Made by a program: the position numbers and the translations under genes. Below are positions 33,933 through 43,356 of a stretch of 57,356 bases of DNA, piece by piece. The stretch's first letter is position 1. Each line of letters begins with the position of its first letter. The notes under the pieces were generated by a model. That model was given only the letters and a program-made list of their open reading frames with translations. It ran no database searches and was not told the DNA's origin. The stretch lies in the NCBI RefSeq assembly GCF_913058315.1, contig NZ_CAJXQY010000014.1, positions 1 to 57,356 of the forward strand. The letters are read 5' to 3'. The stretch comes from an uncultured Alteromonas sp. (GTDB lineage Bacteria > Pseudomonadota > Gammaproteobacteria > Enterobacterales > Alteromonadaceae).

Positions 33933-36098
33933 ATGAAGTATAACGCGATCAGTCTTGCCCTGTTTACTGCTATCGCTCTGCCAGCCGGCGTTGCCAACGC
34001 AAACGCGGTGCCAGACGATGAGGATATTGAAAAGCTCACAGTTAGTGGCGAGCGTTTAAACAATTACTTGTATAAGCAAGCCGATAGCCTGTCGCGGCTG
34101 GACCTCGACATTAAAGACTTACCGCAGTCAATCAGCGTGATTGGCGAGGAAATGATTGATGATTTCGCGTTAAATAACATTAATGCGGTACTCGATACCG
34201 TGACCGGCCTGAACGTGGAAGAAGTCGAAACCGACCGGACTTACTTCACGGCACGTGGCTTCGACGTAACCAATTTTCAGGTCGACGGTCTGGGGTTACC
34301 CGTATTAAGCGGCAACGTGCACGGCGACATCGACACCGCCATTTACGAAAGAGTTGAGGTTTTGCGTGGCGCAAACGGCTTGATGACCGGTACTGGCAGC
34401 CCTTCTGCTACCATCAACTACGTGCGCAAAAAGCCCACCGAGAACACTCAGATATCAGCCCGCGCCCAGTTGGGTAGCTGGAATGCAAAGCGCCTCGACA
34501 TTGATGCCTCGGCACCTTTATCAGACTCCGTAGGCGCCCGCGTGGTGGTGGTTAAAGAAGATAAAGAATCCTATCTGGATCGCTACGAATTAGATAAAAC
34601 GGTGGTGTACGGGGTGCTGAGTGCGGCCCTCACGGATACTACTCAGCTAACCCTGGGGGCAAGCCAGCAAACCAGCGATGCCAAGGGCAACATGTGGGGC
34701 GCACTTACTCTGTATTATGCCGATGGCACTCCGACCAATTTCGACACCAGTACCAGTACGTCTGCTGACTGGTCGCAGTGGGATGTTACCGATACCCGCT
34801 ATTTTGCCTTTCTTGAGCAGGAACTGGCCGAAGGCTGGTCACTGAAAGCGGATTACACGCACATTGAAACCGACGAAGATACTCAGTTGTTCTATACGTA
34901 TGTGTCACGCGATCCGGAGACCGGCGTTACCTTACTCGATCCGGACACCGGCCTGGGTTTGATTGGCTATGGCAGCGAATACACGCTGGATGACGAGCAT
35001 GATTACGCCGATGTCTATGTGAACGGTAATTTCGACGCCTTTGGTCAATCGCATCAGGTCATGATGGGGGCCAGCTACGCCAAGGTGGCTTATACCGATG
35101 TTTCGCTTTATGACTTCCATACCGGTAACGGCTTTCCGCTGCTGCCCGCTATGGAAGAATGGACCGGTAACACGCCCTACCCGGAATTTACCGACGGTGC
35201 CACGGGCAGTGACGTTGAGGAAGAACAAACCGCATTCTATTTTGGCGGTAACTTTGCGCTGACTGACAGTCTTTCACTGTTAGCCGGTGGGCGCTTTAAC
35301 CAGGTTGAAGTTTCAGGTACCTCTTATGGCATCGACGAGACGCTTGATGAAAACGCGTTTGTTCCCTACGGTGGTTTGGTTTACGCCATTAATGACGACA
35401 TCAATACCTACTTCAGCTACACCGAGGTATTTACCCCGCAAACCGAACGGGATGCCAATTTTAACCGCCTGGATCCGATTACCGGTGAATCAAAAGAGTT
35501 AGGCGTAAAAGCGTCATTAATGGACGGTAATGCCCTGCTTACCGTGGCGTATTTCGATATTGATCAGGTCAATGTGGCAGTCGCCGACGGCTTTGCCGCC
35601 AATCCGGTATCCGGGGTGGAAGAGCAGGTATACCGAGAGGCTGACGGGTTGAGCTCAAAAGGCTGGGAAGTCGACCTGGCCGGTGAAATTCTGCCTGGCC
35701 TGCAAACCAGCCTGGGCCTGACCATTTTCGATCTCGATGGCGACCAGCTTGTTGCCGATTACACGCCGGAAAAACTGGTAAATATTAATGCCACCTATCA
35801 GTTTGAGACATTACCGGCACTGAAAGTCGGTACGTCTGTTCGCTGGCAGGAAGCTACCTCGCGTAACGTGGGTCAGGTGCCTGCAGCCTATGCTAACGCC
35901 GGTCAGGACATCGTGATTGAACAGGATGCCTACGCCCTGGTGAACATGATGGCCAGTTACACGGTTAACGACAGTATTACCATTATTGCTAACGTGAATA
36001 ATGTGACTGACGAAAAATACCTGAAGTCGCTCTACTGGGAGCAAGGGTATTACGGCGCGCCGCGTAACTATATGTTGTCGGTAAACTGGCAGTACTAA
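33933..36098 (+). CDS. TonB-dependent siderophore receptor
   Basis: The 721-residue protein has a signal peptide (MKYNAISLALFTAIALPAG) and the plug of ferric-siderophore receptors: LPQSISVIGEEMIDDF, VLDTVTGLNVEEVETD, TYFTARGFDVTNFQVDG, YERVEVLRGANGLMTGTGSPSATINYVRK. The barrel closes with VTDEKYLKSLYWEQGYYGAPRNY and a terminal WQY. The plug style resembles FhuE/FpvA-type receptors for hydroxamate or mixed siderophores. It takes up iron complexes across the outer membrane with TonB energy. The Fur box directly upstream supports iron control. No siderophore synthesis genes are near, so it may use siderophores made by others. Confidence 0.92.
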   Translation: MKYNAISLALFTAIALPAGVANANAVPDDEDIEKLTVSGERLNNYLYKQADSLSRLDLDIKDLPQSISVIGEEMIDDFALNNINAVLDTVTGLNVEEVETDRTYFTARGFDVTNFQVDGLGLPVLSGNVHGDIDTAIYERVEVLRGANGLMTGTGSPSATINYVRKKPTENTQISARAQLGSWNAKRLDIDASAPLSDSVGARVVVVKEDKESYLDRYELDKTVVYGVLSAALTDTTQLTLGASQQTSDAKGNMWGALTLYYADGTPTNFDTSTSTSADWSQWDVTDTRYFAFLEQELAEGWSLKADYTHIETDEDTQLFYTYVSRDPETGVTLLDPDTGLGLIGYGSEYTLDDEHDYADVYVNGNFDAFGQSHQVMMGASYAKVAYTDVSLYDFHTGNGFPLLPAMEEWTGNTPYPEFTDGATGSDVEEEQTAFYFGGNFALTDSLSLLAGGRFNQVEVSGTSYGIDETLDENAFVPYGGLVYAINDDINTYFSYTEVFTPQTERDANFNRLDPITGESKELGVKASLMDGNALLTVAYFDIDQVNVAVADGFAANPVSGVEEQVYREADGLSSKGWEVDLAGEILPGLQTSLGLTIFDLDGDQLVADYTPEKLVNINATYQFETLPALKVGTSVRWQEATSRNVGQVPAAYANAGQDIVIEQDAYALVNMMASYTVNDSITIIANVNNVTDEKYLKSLYWEQGYYGAPRNYMLSVNWQY

Positions 36099-36103
36099 AA
36101 AAC

Positions 36104-36130
36104 AAAAGGCCGCTTAATCAGCGGCCTTTT
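36104..36130. terminator. Bidirectional terminator between siderophore receptor and pckA
   Basis: AAAAGGCCGC pairs perfectly with GCGGCCTTTT over a seven-base loop, between the stop codons of convergent genes. Confidence 0.88.
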
Positions 36131-36145
36131 ACTTCATTCATTGGC

Positions 36146-37777
36146 TTACGCCTGTTCGGCAACGGCTTCAAGCTGCGGACCAGCTTTCACCAGCGCCCGA
36201 CCTTTATCGTTAACCGCAAACTGCTCAAAGTTATCAATGAACAGTTCAGCCAGTTTGGTAGCCTTCTCGAACCACTCATCCGCACTCTCATAAGTATCGC
36301 GAGGATCCAGAATATCCGGGTCAACTCCCGGTAATGCTGAAGGTACCTGCAGATTGAAAATAGGCAATGTATGACACTCCGCCTCTTCAATAGAACCGTC
36401 CAGAATCCGGTCGATAATAGCGCGGGTATCTTTGATGGAAATCCGTTTACCCGTGCCGTTCCAGCCGGTATTCACCAGATAAGCCTGAGCGCCTACGGCA
36501 TCCATTTTGGCCACTAGCTCTTCGCCATACTTGGTTGGGTGAAGGGTTAAGAAAGCCTTACCAAAACACGCAGAGAAAGTGGGGGTTGGCTCAGTAATAC
36601 CACGCTCAGTGCCCGCCAGTTTAGCGGTGAATCCAGACAGGAAGTGATACTGAGTTTGCGCCGGGTCAAGCTTTGACACCGGCGGTAAAACGCCAAACGC
36701 ATCCGCGGTTAAGAAAATCACTTTTTTAGCATGGCCGCCTTTTGAAACAGGCTTAACAATATTTTCAATATGGTTAATGGGATAAGACACACGGGTGTTT
36801 TCGGTAACGGAATTATCGTCGTAATCCACTACCCCGTTATCATCAACGGTCACATTCTCCAGCAGCGCATCGCGGCGAATGGCGTGATAGATGTCAGGCT
36901 CGCTTTCAGGATCCAAATTGATGGTTTTGGCGTAACAGCCACCCTCAAAATTGAATACGCCGTTTTCATCCCAGCCGTGCTCATCATCACCAATTAAACG
37001 GCGGTGAGGATCGGTAGACAGCGTTGTTTTGCCGGTGCCGGACAAGCCAAAGAAAATTGCCACGTCGCCATCTTCGCCCATGTTGGCAGAGCAATGCATA
37101 GACGCCATATTGTTCAGCGGCAGGTAATAGTTCATCATGGCGAACATCCCTTTCTTCATTTCGCCGCCGTACCAGGTACCACCAATTACCTGCATTTTTT
37201 CGGTCATGTTAAACACGGTAAACACTTCCGAGTTCATGCCGTGTTCCTGCCATTTAGGGTTACTGGTTTTTGAGCCGTTAAGGACAACAAAATCCGGTTC
37301 ACCATAATTCGCCAGTTCTTCTTCTGTCGGCCGGATAAACATGTTTTTAACGAAATGCGCCTGCCAGGCTACTTCCATAACAAACCGGACTTTCAAACGA
37401 GAGCTTTCATTGGCACCGCAAAATGTATCAACCACAAACAAACGCTTGCCGGATAACTGTGTACCTACCAGGGCTTTGAGGTCGGCCCAAACTTCCGGGC
37501 TGATGGGTTTGTTATCGTTACGGGCAGCTTTGCTGTCCCACCACATATGCTCTTTACTGACTTCGTCTTCAACAATGTATTTGTCTTTCGGTGAGCGACC
37601 GGTGAAAACACCGGTGCTCACTGCCACGGCACCGGATTCAGTAACCACACCACGCTCATAACCGGTTAGATCATCACGGGTTTCCTCGGCAAATAATTGC
37701 TCGTAACTGGGGTTATAAATAATTTCTGAGGCATCGTTGATGCCGTATTTCGCTAAGGTTTCGACAGAAATGGCCAT
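36146..37777 (-). CDS. pckA: Phosphoenolpyruvate carboxykinase (ATP)
   Basis: The 543-residue enzyme converts oxaloacetate and ATP to phosphoenolpyruvate, CO2 and ADP, the entry step of gluconeogenesis. The P-loop GLSGTGKT is at 244-251, followed by the metal-binding segment [28 protein letters not shown] near residue 60 and [13 protein letters not shown] are typical of the ATP-dependent family. Length is normal. It is cytoplasmic and a single-gene unit with the terminator at 36104-36130. Confidence 0.97.
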   Translation of the reverse strand: MAISVETLAKYGINDASEIIYNPSYEQLFAEETRDDLTGYERGVVTESGAVAVSTGVFTGRSPKDKYIVEDEVSKEHMWWDSKAARNDNKPISPEVWADLKALVGTQLSGKRLFVVDTFCGANESSRLKVRFVMEVAWQAHFVKNMFIRPTEEELANYGEPDFVVLNGSKTSNPKWQEHGMNSEVFTVFNMTEKMQVIGGTWYGGEMKKGMFAMMNYYLPLNNMASMHCSANMGEDGDVAIFFGLSGTGKTTLSTDPHRRLIGDDEHGWDENGVFNFEGGCYAKTINLDPESEPDIYHAIRRDALLENVTVDDNGVVDYDDNSVTENTRVSYPINHIENIVKPVSKGGHAKKVIFLTADAFGVLPPVSKLDPAQTQYHFLSGFTAKLAGTERGITEPTPTFSACFGKAFLTLHPTKYGEELVAKMDAVGAQAYLVNTGWNGTGKRISIKDTRAIIDRILDGSIEEAECHTLPIFNLQVPSALPGVDPDILDPRDTYESADEWFEKATKLAELFIDNFEQFAVNDKGRALVKAGPQLEAVAEQA

Positions 37778-37977
37778 TGCCTTTTCCTCCGTGAACGGTT
37801 GAAAATTAAGTTAGAAAACTTTTCTAAAGGCAACGCTGAACTTATTGTTTTTATTTTGGTTGCAGGGTCTCTTTTAGATATAACAAAGTTAAGGCAGGGG
37901 TACAACTGTAGCGGTATTGACGGTAGTTAACATTGATATGCATCAGTTGAATGTGATTAAAAAATAAACACCCCTTA

Positions 37978-38121
37978 CGTCATCTCCGCAGACACCTCTT
38001 CCGTCATCCCCGCTGATACATCCTCCGTCATCCCCGCAGATTCATTCTCCGTCATCCCCGCTGATACATCCTCCGTCATCCCCGCTGATACATCCTCCGT
38101 CATCCCCGCTGATACATCCTC
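37978..38121. repeat. 24-bp tandem repeat array, six units
   Basis: Six head-to-tail units of the type CGTCATCCCCGCTGATACAT-CCTC run without spacers. Units 2, 4, 5 and 6 are identical, and units 1 and 3 vary in the second half. The array runs straight into a hairpin (CCCCGC...GCGGGG) at 38128-38148. It is non-coding and intergenic. Confidence 0.9.
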
Positions 38122-38123
38122 CG

Positions 38124-38188
38124 TCATCCCCGCACGCTTTTGAGCGGGGATCTCCTGAAAAGATTGTCTAAGTTTATTAGGCGCTATC
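38124..38188. repeat. Dispersed repeat module, copy 1
   Basis: A hairpin CCCCGCACGCTTTTGAGCGGGG followed by ATCTCCTGAAAAG and a TTGTCTAAGTTTATTAG segment. The same module recurs almost unchanged at 38461-38525, also after 24-bp units. Confidence 0.8.
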
Positions 38189-38313
38189 GGGAGAGCACTG
38201 CTCTGGGGCTACACATCGGAAGTTTCCAATAAACAATCCGGGAGCTCCTAAACAGGTTTACTCATTATAAAAATACTGATTGATACTGCTAGCAGTCTCC
38301 ACATCTTGTCGGG

Positions 38314-38352
38314 GTGCCGACTGCACCCAAAGGGGAGGTGGCTCCCCTTTGG
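38314..38352. repeat. Two adjacent perfect hairpins
   Basis: GGTGC-CGACT-GCACC (38314-38328) abuts CCAAAGGGGAG-GTGG-CTCCCCTTTGG (38327-38352). The second resembles a terminator stem but has no T-run. Confidence 0.6.
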
Positions 38353-38410
38353 AAACCTTCCAGTTCTTTAATCTCGAAGGTGCATACTGTCACCGGGCAG
38401 ACGCATCCTT

Positions 38411-38458
38411 CGTCATCCCTGCACACACCTACTACGTCATCCCCGCACACACCTCCTA
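38411..38458. repeat. Second 24-bp tandem array, two units
   Basis: Two units of the type CGTCATCCC-GCACACACCT-ACTA, again leading into the hairpin module (copy 2 at 38461-38525). The first ten to twelve bases match the array at 37978. Confidence 0.8.
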
Positions 38459-38460
38459 CG

Positions 38461-38525
38461 TCATCCCCGCACGCTTTTGAGCGGGGATCTCCTGAAAAGG
38501 TTGTCTAAGTTTATTAGACGCTATT
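38461..38525. repeat. Dispersed repeat module, copy 2
   Basis: Near-identical to 38124-38188: the CCCCGC/GCGGGG hairpin, CTCCTGAAAAG and TTGTCTAAGTTTATTAG. It continues into GAGATCCCGGCTC-type palindromes. Confidence 0.8.
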
Positions 38526-38641
38526 TAGAGATCCCGGCTCGGAGGCCGGGATGACGGACCTCTTTTTGAATAAGCCAGCCTGTTTCGGAGATCCCGGCTC
38601 CAAGGCCGAGATGACGGACTTCTTTTTGAATTAGTCTTACG

Positions 38642-39186
38642 GTTTGATGGTCCCGGTTCTAAGACTGGGATGAACTAATAAGTATTGCCCGTCTGTCATA
38701 AACGCTACAGACAACCTTCCCCGTCATCCCGGAATTTGCGCAGCAAATATCCGGGATCTCCGTGCATAGAGGTATTGATTAAAAAAGCAGTCTGTATGAA
38801 TTAGCCAGCCTGTTTCGGAGATCCCGGCTCGGAGGCCGGGATGACGGACTTCTTTTTGAGGTAGTCAGACGGTTTTATAGTCCCGGCTCCAAGGCCGTGA
38901 TGACTAACTTCTTTTTGAATTAGTTTGATGGTCCCGGTTCTAAGACTGGGATGAACTAATAGGTATTGCCCGTTTGTCATAAACGCTACAGACAACCTTC
39001 CCCGTCATCCCGGAATTTGCGCAGCAAATATCCGGGATCTCCGTGCATAGAGGTATTGGTTAAAAAAGCAGACTGTATGAATTAGCCAGCCTGTTTCGGA
39101 GATCCCGGCTCGGGGGCCGGGATGACGGACTTCTTTTTGAAGTAGCCAGATGGTTTGATGGTCCCGGCTCGGGGGCCGGGATGACT
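38642..39186. repeat. 281-bp tandem duplication of REP-like palindromes
   Basis: Positions 38642-38905 and 38923-39186 align at a constant offset of 281 bases with few differences. Each copy holds a long hairpin (CCCGGAATTTGC-GCAG-CAAATATCCGGG) and shorter palindromes of the type CCCGGCTCGGAGGCCGGG followed by ATGACGGAC. The last palindrome ends a few bases after the transketolase stop codon, where it may act as an mRNA-end structure. CGTCATCCCGG...CCGGGATCTCC repeats of this sort occur in many bacteria; these are not CRISPR repeats. Confidence 0.85.
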
Positions 39187-39191
39187 GGTTT

Positions 39192-41189
39192 CTACTTGAG
39201 CAGTGCAGTTGCTTTGGATACGACGTTTTCTACTGTGAAACCGAAGTGTTCCAGTAGTACGCCGCCCGGGGCTGACTCACCGAAGGTTTGCATACCTACC
39301 ACAGCACCGTCGGTACCTACGTACTTGTACCAGAAGTCAGTGTGGGCCGCTTCAATTGCCAGTTTAGGCACACCGGTGGGCAACACAGACTGCTTATACG
39401 CCGCATCCTGATCATCAAACTGTTCCGTACTTGGCATCGAAACCACTCGCACTGCCACGCCGTTCTCAGCAAGCTTAGCGGCGGCATCAACGGCCAGCGA
39501 CACTTCAGAACCCGTTGCAATCAGCACCAGCTGAGGAGTGCCAGCGCAGTCTTTCAGTACATAACCGCCTTTGGCCATATCGGCTAACTGACTTTCGCTA
39601 CGGGCCATGGTTTTGGTGCCCTGACGGGTAAACACCAACGCACTTGGACCGGCTTCTTTGGTGAGCGCCTGACGCCATGACTCAGCCGCTTCAACCGCAT
39701 CACAGGGACGCCAGGTAGTCAGGTTAGGAGTTAACCGCAGGTTAGCCAGCTGTTCAATAGGTTGGTGAGTCGGACCGTCTTCACCCTGACCAATAGAGTC
39801 ATGGGTATAAACAAAAATCGACTTGGCCTTCATCAGCGACGCCATGCGCACGGCGTTACGGGCATACTCCATAAACATCAGGAAGGTTGCACCAAACGGA
39901 ATAAAGCCACCGTGCAGCGCAATACCATTCATAATGGCGCTCATGCCAAACTCGCGCACGCCGTAAAACACGTAGTTCCCGGCCGCATCGTCCTGAATGC
40001 CTTTTGCTTGTGGCCACAGAGTCAGGTTTGAACCGGCCAGATCAGCACTGCCGCCAATAATTTCAGGCAGCTGACCAGCGAAAAAGCCAATCGCGTTTTG
40101 CGAAGCTTTACGGGTTGCCATATCTTTCATTTCAGCCTGGCACTGACGAATATAAGTATCAGCCTTATCGTTCAGTTCAGCAGGCACCTGCTGCTTAATG
40201 ACGCGGCGTTCAAACTCAGCTGCCAGTTGCGGGTAAGCAGCCGCATATTCAGCAAACTTAGCGTCCCACTGTTGCTCAGCGGTAGTGCCTTTTTCTTTGG
40301 CATTCCACTTAGCGTAGATATCTTCCGGCACTTCAAACGGGCCGTGTGACCAGTTAAGTTGCTTACGCACCTCGGCAATTTCATCGTCGCCCAGCGGCGC
40401 GCCGTGGCAGTCGTGACTGCCTGATTTGTTTGGTGAACCAAAGCCAATCACGGTTTTACAGCAGATCAGCGTTGGTTTGTCGGTAACCGACTGCGCTTCT
40501 TCAATGGCAGCCTGCAGAGCGGCTTCATCGTGACCGTCAACGCCTTTGATAACGTGCCAGCCATAAGACTCAAAACGCATCGGCGTGTTGTCGGTAAACC
40601 AGCCTTCTACATGGCCGTCGATAGAAATACCGTTGTCATCCCAGAAGGCAATCAGTTTGCCCAGCTTCAGAGTGCCGGCCAGTGAACAGGCTTCATGAGA
40701 AATCCCCTCCATCAGACAGCCGTCGCCCAGGAAGCAATAGGTGAAATGATTAACGATATCGAAATCATCACGGTTGAATTGCCCGGCCAGAGTCTTCTCG
40801 GCAATAGCCATACCCACAGCGTTAGCAACACCTGCGCCCAGTGGACCGGTCGTTGTTTCCACACCTACGGTGTAACCATACTCAGGGTGACCCGGCGTTT
40901 TTGAATGTAACTGACGGAACTGTTTAAGTTCTTCAATGGGCAGGTCATAGCCGCTCAGGTGCAGAAGAGCATACTGCAACATGGATGCATGGCCGTTAGA
41001 CAATACAAAGCGGTCACGGTTAGCCCAGTTAGGATTGGCCGGGTTATGCTGCAAGAATTGCTGCCACAGTACGGTAGCAATATCTGCCATACCCATAGGC
41101 GCACCGGGATGACCAGACTTGGCTTTTTGAATTGCTTCCACTGCGAGCATACGAATAGCATTAGCAGCGACTTGAGTTGATACTGACAT
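39192..41189 (-). CDS. tkt: Transketolase
   Basis: The 665-residue thiamine-diphosphate enzyme moves two-carbon units among pentose, triose and heptose phosphates. It shows [25 protein letters not shown] at the start, the cofactor site [13 protein letters not shown] with [33 protein letters not shown] and [21 protein letters not shown]. Length is normal. With transaldolase (28248) it converts AraD-made xylulose-5-phosphate to glycolytic intermediates. No sites of the arabinose motif type were seen upstream, so it is probably expressed constitutively. A long A/T-rich leader (41190-41398) lies between it and the divergent VOC gene. Confidence 0.97.
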   Translation of the reverse strand: MSVSTQVAANAIRMLAVEAIQKAKSGHPGAPMGMADIATVLWQQFLQHNPANPNWANRDRFVLSNGHASMLQYALLHLSGYDLPIEELKQFRQLHSKTPGHPEYGYTVGVETTTGPLGAGVANAVGMAIAEKTLAGQFNRDDFDIVNHFTYCFLGDGCLMEGISHEACSLAGTLKLGKLIAFWDDNGISIDGHVEGWFTDNTPMRFESYGWHVIKGVDGHDEAALQAAIEEAQSVTDKPTLICCKTVIGFGSPNKSGSHDCHGAPLGDDEIAEVRKQLNWSHGPFEVPEDIYAKWNAKEKGTTAEQQWDAKFAEYAAAYPQLAAEFERRVIKQQVPAELNDKADTYIRQCQAEMKDMATRKASQNAIGFFAGQLPEIIGGSADLAGSNLTLWPQAKGIQDDAAGNYVFYGVREFGMSAIMNGIALHGGFIPFGATFLMFMEYARNAVRMASLMKAKSIFVYTHDSIGQGEDGPTHQPIEQLANLRLTPNLTTWRPCDAVEAAESWRQALTKEAGPSALVFTRQGTKTMARSESQLADMAKGGYVLKDCAGTPQLVLIATGSEVSLAVDAAAKLAENGVAVRVVSMPSTEQFDDQDAAYKQSVLPTGVPKLAIEAAHTDFWYKYVGTDGAVVGMQTFGESAPGGVLLEHFGFTVENVVSKATALLK

Positions 41190-41398
41190 GAGTGTAAAGA
41201 CCCTTTATTACTATTATATTATAAATAATAAATTGAACTGGTGGTCTAACACAACCTATAAGTTAAAAAAAAGAAGCCTCAATACACTAATCATTAACAA
41301 ATCCCTGCTTATGAACACATTTTCAGGGCTAAGTCTGGTTATATTGGGGTAAATCTGTCACGTTATTATGGGCCTGTTACGTTTCGGAGCACACTGTC

Positions 41399-41803
41399 AT
41401 GACAGATCGCATACAAAGCCTGAATGCTGTTGGCATTCTGGTAGACGACTACGATGAAGCTATCACATATTTTACCGGGGTGCTCAATTTTACGCTCATC
41501 GCTAACGAAAAACATAAAGACGGTTTACGCTGGGTATTACTGCATCCTCCCGGATTGTCCACCACGGGCATCATGCTCAACCTGGCCCGCTCAAGAATGG
41601 ATAAAATTGCCGTCGGCAATCAGGCCGGCGACCAGGTACTCTTCGTCCTGCAAACCAACGATTTTTGGCGTGATTACGAATTTATGCAAAGCCAGGGCGT
41701 AGACTTTATCGAAAGTCCAAGGGATGAGGACTACGGCACCGTGGCGATTTTTGAAGATCTATACGGCAATAAGTGGGACCTGCTGCAGGTCAAGGACGCC
41801 TGA
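41399..41803 (+). CDS. VOC (glyoxalase-fold) family protein
   Basis: The 134-residue protein has two beta-alpha-beta-beta-beta halves of the vicinal oxygen chelate fold: SLNAVGILVDDYDEAITYFTGVLNFTLI at the start and GTVAIFEDLYGNKWDLLQ at the end. A metal-site Glu is plausible in the last half (IFEDLYGNKWDL), but the first-half His is not evident. Substrate is unknown. It is a single gene with a GGAGC site before the ATG. Confidence 0.75.
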   Translation: MTDRIQSLNAVGILVDDYDEAITYFTGVLNFTLIANEKHKDGLRWVLLHPPGLSTTGIMLNLARSRMDKIAVGNQAGDQVLFVLQTNDFWRDYEFMQSQGVDFIESPRDEDYGTVAIFEDLYGNKWDLLQVKDA

Positions 41804-41903
41804 ACCAAAGCACGGTTGTTACGCCTTGATACAATTAGCCAGTACCCAGCTTGCCTCGATTGGGTTAAGCTCCATAAGTCAAAATAGATTGAGGCTGTAA
41901 ATC

Positions 41904-42842
41904 ATGGAAGTATTACTGGACTATATTCTCACTCCACAACTGTTTATTCTTGTCCTGGTGGTGATTTTACTTAAATCATCCATCAAGTTTGTTCCCCAGA
42001 ACCGCGCTTATTTGGTTGAACGTTTCGGCAAATACCAGTCAACTAAAGAGGCTGGCCTGAACTTTATTGTGCCCTTTATCGATCGAATTGCTGCCGACCG
42101 CTCACTGAAAGAGCAAGCGGTTGATGTCCCCGAACAAAGCGCCATTACCAAAGACAACATTTCACTTCACGTCGACGGCGTGCTGTATTTCCGCGTGCTG
42201 GACCCGTATAAAGCCACCTATGGTGTGGATAATTACGTATTTGCCGTCACCCAACTTGCGCAAACGACTATGCGTTCAGAACTCGGTAAGATGGAACTGG
42301 ATAAAACATTCGAAGAACGCGACCAGTTAAATACCAATATCGTCACCTCCATTAACGATGCCAGTGGCCCTTGGGGCATACAGGTACTGCGTTATGAAAT
42401 TAAAGACATCGTGCCGCCTAACTCAGTGATGGAAGCCATGGAAGCACAGATGAAAGCTGAGCGGGTGAAACGGGCTCAAATCCTCGAGTCAGAGGGTGAT
42501 CGTCAGGCCGCTATTAACCGTGCTGAAGGTGCTAAACAGTCAGTGGTACTGGCTGCAGAAGCCGATAAAGCCGAACAGGTACTCAAAGCCGAAGGTGAGG
42601 CCCAGGCGATTCTGGCGGTAGCGGCAGCCCAGGCCGAAGCACTGCGAAAAGTGGGTGAAGCCGCCGATACTGAAGAAGGCCAGAAAGCCATTCAGCTCGA
42701 CCTTGCCACCAAAGCTATTGAAGCCAAACAGGCGATTGCCAAAGAGTCTTCCATTGTGTTGCTACCCGATGGTAATACTGAAGCTGCCAGCCTGGTTACC
42801 CAGGCGATGGCTATCATTAATAAAATGAACAACAAAGACTAA
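41904..42842 (+). CDS. qmcA: SPFH/Band-7 membrane protein (QmcA-like)
   Basis: The 312-residue protein has one N-terminal membrane segment (PQLFILVLVVILL) and a Band-7 domain (FVPQNRAYLVERFGKY; ADRSLKEQAVDVPEQSAITKDN; GPWGIQVLRYEIKDIVPP). A long Ala/Glu/Lys-rich coiled coil (about 190-280) ends in AMAIINKMN. E. coli QmcA (YbbK) forms large membrane cages with flotillin-like roles. The NfeD-family gene begins six bases after its stop, the standard pairing for this family. Confidence 0.9.
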   Translation: MEVLLDYILTPQLFILVLVVILLKSSIKFVPQNRAYLVERFGKYQSTKEAGLNFIVPFIDRIAADRSLKEQAVDVPEQSAITKDNISLHVDGVLYFRVLDPYKATYGVDNYVFAVTQLAQTTMRSELGKMELDKTFEERDQLNTNIVTSINDASGPWGIQVLRYEIKDIVPPNSVMEAMEAQMKAERVKRAQILESEGDRQAAINRAEGAKQSVVLAAEADKAEQVLKAEGEAQAILAVAAAQAEALRKVGEAADTEEGQKAIQLDLATKAIEAKQAIAKESSIVLLPDGNTEAASLVTQAMAIINKMNNKD

Positions 42843-42847
42843 CCGCT

Positions 42848-43309
42848 ATGGACTGGATATATGCAAATGTCACCACAGTACTGGCCGTTACCGGTTTACT
42901 GTTGTTAATTATTGAAGTAGCGGTACTGGGTTTTGCCACCTTTGTATTGTTTTTTGTCGGCTTAGCAGCGCTAATCACCGCGGCTATTTTTTACACCGGC
43001 GCACTGGAAGCTACGTATATCAACGCTTTTTTCAGCTGCGCGGTGTTAACCGCTCTCATAGCACTGGTGCTGTATAAACCGCTTCAAAAAATGCAGCAGC
43101 AGGTTGAGAAGAAAACCGTGAAAGGTGATTTTAATGGCTTACGCTTTCGCCTTAATGAAGCTATCGCTCCCGAAGCACCCGGCACCCATAAGTACTCGGG
43201 TATCACCTGGTCAGTACAATGCGATACCGCCATTGCTGCCGGTACGGAAGTAGAAGTCACCAATGCCGAAGTGGGCATATTTCATGTTCGGCCTGCGCCC
43301 GCTAACTAG
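42848..43309 (+). CDS. NfeD-family membrane protein, partner of QmcA
   Basis: The 153-residue protein has three closely spaced hydrophobic segments in the first 80 residues and a C-terminal beta-barrel (OB-like) domain from about 95 (KGDFNGLRFRLNEAIAPEAPGTHKYSGITWSVQCD; VEVTNAEVGIFHVRP), as in the short NfeD proteins such as E. coli YbbM's partner type. It is co-transcribed with the QmcA gene, and such pairs act together in membrane organisation. It is short, lacking the protease domain of long NfeD. Confidence 0.87.
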   Translation: MDWIYANVTTVLAVTGLLLLIIEVAVLGFATFVLFFVGLAALITAAIFYTGALEATYINAFFSCAVLTALIALVLYKPLQKMQQQVEKKTVKGDFNGLRFRLNEAIAPEAPGTHKYSGITWSVQCDTAIAAGTEVEVTNAEVGIFHVRPAPAN

Positions 43310-43333
43310 TCACCCTATATCAGTGCCATACCA

Positions 43334-43356
43334 GGCAGTGGCTTAGCCCCACTGCC
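43334..43356. terminator. Hairpin at the NfeD/YajR convergence
   Basis: GGCAGTGG pairs perfectly with CCACTGCC over seven bases. It overlaps the last codons of the minus-strand transporter gene. There is no strong T-run, so its role is uncertain. Confidence 0.35.

Noticed and set aside
37978..38160. Regular repeats resembling a CRISPR array
   Set aside because: Units are head-to-tail with no unique spacers, only 24 bp long, and no cas genes are present; the units also share sequence with nearby palindromes.
38280..38508. Short open frames translating the repeat field (VIPAHT-type repeats)
   Set aside because: The coding look comes from the 24-bp repeat being divisible by three; no ribosome site or homology supports a protein.
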